6,273 bases of DNA. Source: an uncultured Clostridia bacterium. Lineage in GTDB: Bacteria; Bacillota; Clostridia; Oscillospirales; Ruminococcaceae. The stretch covers positions 1 to 6,273 of the forward strand of contig CAMNDR010000064.1 of assembly GCA_946535685.1 (NCBI GenBank), in the 5' to 3' direction. Positions within the stretch are counted from its first letter, which is position 1, and every line of letters begins with the position of its first letter. A program made the translations under genes and the position numbers. Below the pieces are notes generated by a model that was given only the letters and a program-made list of their open reading frames with translations, did not search any database and was not told the DNA's origin. This document shows positions 5,455 through 6,273 of the stretch, one piece after another.

Positions 5455-6273
5455 TTACGCATTTGCAACTTCCCACTCGTGGATCTCACGGGTGTACTTC
5501 GGCAGCGTAGCAGTTGCCGGGAATACCTGTGTTGCCCAGTTTGCAGAGCCATCAGCGCTTGCGCCTCTAACCGCTGCATAGATGAGCTGCAGAGCTGCAT
5601 CAGATGCATTCAGAACAGCAGCATCATCTGCGCCGTTGCTGGTTGCGCCATGATCCTCAGACTCAGCGTTTACATCAGACAGGAAGTATACAAAGTTCTC
5701 GATCTTGGCATCATCCTGGATCGTAACAGATGCAGGATCCTTGCTTGCGCCATATGCTGCAGCAAAGATCAGAACCTTAGCTGCATCGGAAGCGTTGCAG
5801 ACGCCATCGAGGTTGGTATCGCCCTTGACACCGATGAATACATTCGCATTGAACGGCTTCTCGTCGTCAGGAGTGAAGGTAACCTCATTCTTCGTACCAT
5901 CAGGCATTGTCTCAGTGATCTTCGCCTGCAGCGGGATCCAGCAATATGCCAGGTCGCCCTGTCTGCCAAGGCCACTCTCATAGACAGCCTTCGGATTGTT
6001 CAGATTGCCCTCGAGCTTGTAAGCGGTCATCTGGATATCAACTGTGCTCAGCATTACCTCAACCGGATCACCGAGCTTGGTGCCATCGCTGCGAACAGCC
6101 TGACGGAACAGCTTGCCGCCCACATCTGCGAGACTGAACGGTCTCGGGTCGTGTGCAAAGTAATACTTGTCGCCGCCCTCAGCACTGTACTCAATGTAGT
6201 ACTCGTACTCAACAGCAGCATCATCAACAGTCAGTACGATGTAACCGTTTGCCAGGGTCGGAATGATCGGCTC
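5455..6273 (-). CDS. Dockerin-containing extracellular protein with interrupted second calcium loop (5' end outside window)
   Basis: Read on the minus strand, the frame is open from the window edge at 6273 to TAA at 5455-5457 (272 residues visible); the start lies beyond the window. The GTG at 6123 is internal. Residues 1-75 (VEYEYYIEYSAEGG, then LFRQAVRSDGTKLGDPVEV) resemble a fibronectin-III or Ig-like beta domain, a weak call. Residues 76-149 are unrecognised, beta-rich and Thr/Pro-containing. A dockerin follows at about 150-238: loop 1 is DTNLDGVCNASD with helix AAKVLIFAAAYGAS, and loop 2 starts DVNA and ends LNASD but spans 26 residues instead of 12, followed by helix AALQLIYAAVRGAS. A 34-residue tail rich in aromatics and charges (YTREIHEWEVANA) ends the protein. 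Probably secreted and docked to a scaffoldin cohesin; its catalytic or binding role would be encoded upstream. The visible region uses common codons (GTT, GCT, AAG, CTG) and lacks the AT-rich character of the LRR gene. Confidence 0.85.
   Translation of the reverse strand, partial: EPIIPTLANGYIVLTVDDAAVEYEYYIEYSAEGGDKYYFAHDPRPFSLADVGGKLFRQAVRSDGTKLGDPVEVMLSTVDIQMTAYKLEGNLNNPKAVYESGLGRQGDLAYCWIPLQAKITETMPDGTKNEVTFTPDDEKPFNANVFIGVKGDTNLDGVCNASDAAKVLIFAAAYGASKDPASVTIQDDAKIENFVYFLSDVNAESEDHGATSNGADDAAVLNASDAALQLIYAAVRGASADGSANWATQVFPATATLPKYTREIHEWEVANA

Overview
The window looks like chromosomal DNA from a fibre- or starch-degrading gut Firmicute of the Ruminococcus group (Oscillospiraceae). The evidence is two proteins ending in Ruminococcus-style dockerin modules, a DUF4364 protein (a Firmicutes family), and AroA/AroC motifs of the clostridial type (ESGSTLRFL in AroA, GGHFS-R-LTAP in AroC). 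Genus-level placement is inference.

Layout. (1) Bases 1-1260, plus strand: the 3' part of a large secreted-type protein. It has an in-frame 33-bp tandem repeat coding a Ser-rich linker, eight exact 23-residue BspA-type leucine-rich repeats, and a C-terminal dockerin. The LRR part is very AT-rich and the dockerin very GC-rich. (2) 1261-1386: a hairpin terminator followed by a near-consensus promoter (TTGACA, 17-bp spacer, TATCAT) and a strong Shine-Dalgarno. (3) 1387-5353, plus strand: a compact operon aroB-aroA-aroC-DUF4364, with 7-nt and 20-nt gaps around a 20-nt aroA/aroC overlap. (4) 5354-5454: two hairpin terminators between converging genes, one per strand. (5) 5455-6273, minus strand: the 3' part of a second dockerin protein, running off the right edge, with an unusual insertion in its second calcium loop.

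Function. AroB makes 3-dehydroquinate from DAHP, AroA makes EPSP from shikimate-3-phosphate and PEP, and AroC converts EPSP to chorismate, the precursor of aromatic amino acids and folate. The remaining shikimate steps are not in the window. DUF4364 is a predicted winged-helix protein of unknown role, co-transcribed with them. The two flanking dockerin proteins are probably extracellular components docking to cohesins of a scaffoldin. They share the recognition-helix sequence NASDAAKVLI, so they may use the same cohesin type.

Main points for a second look: the 14-residue insertion inside a dockerin calcium loop; AroC changes at three normally conserved active-site motifs; a near-perfect extended -10 promoter inside aroA, where the protein also appears shortened; and the sharp composition break inside the LRR-dockerin gene. 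I did not find a clearly new multi-gene system here.
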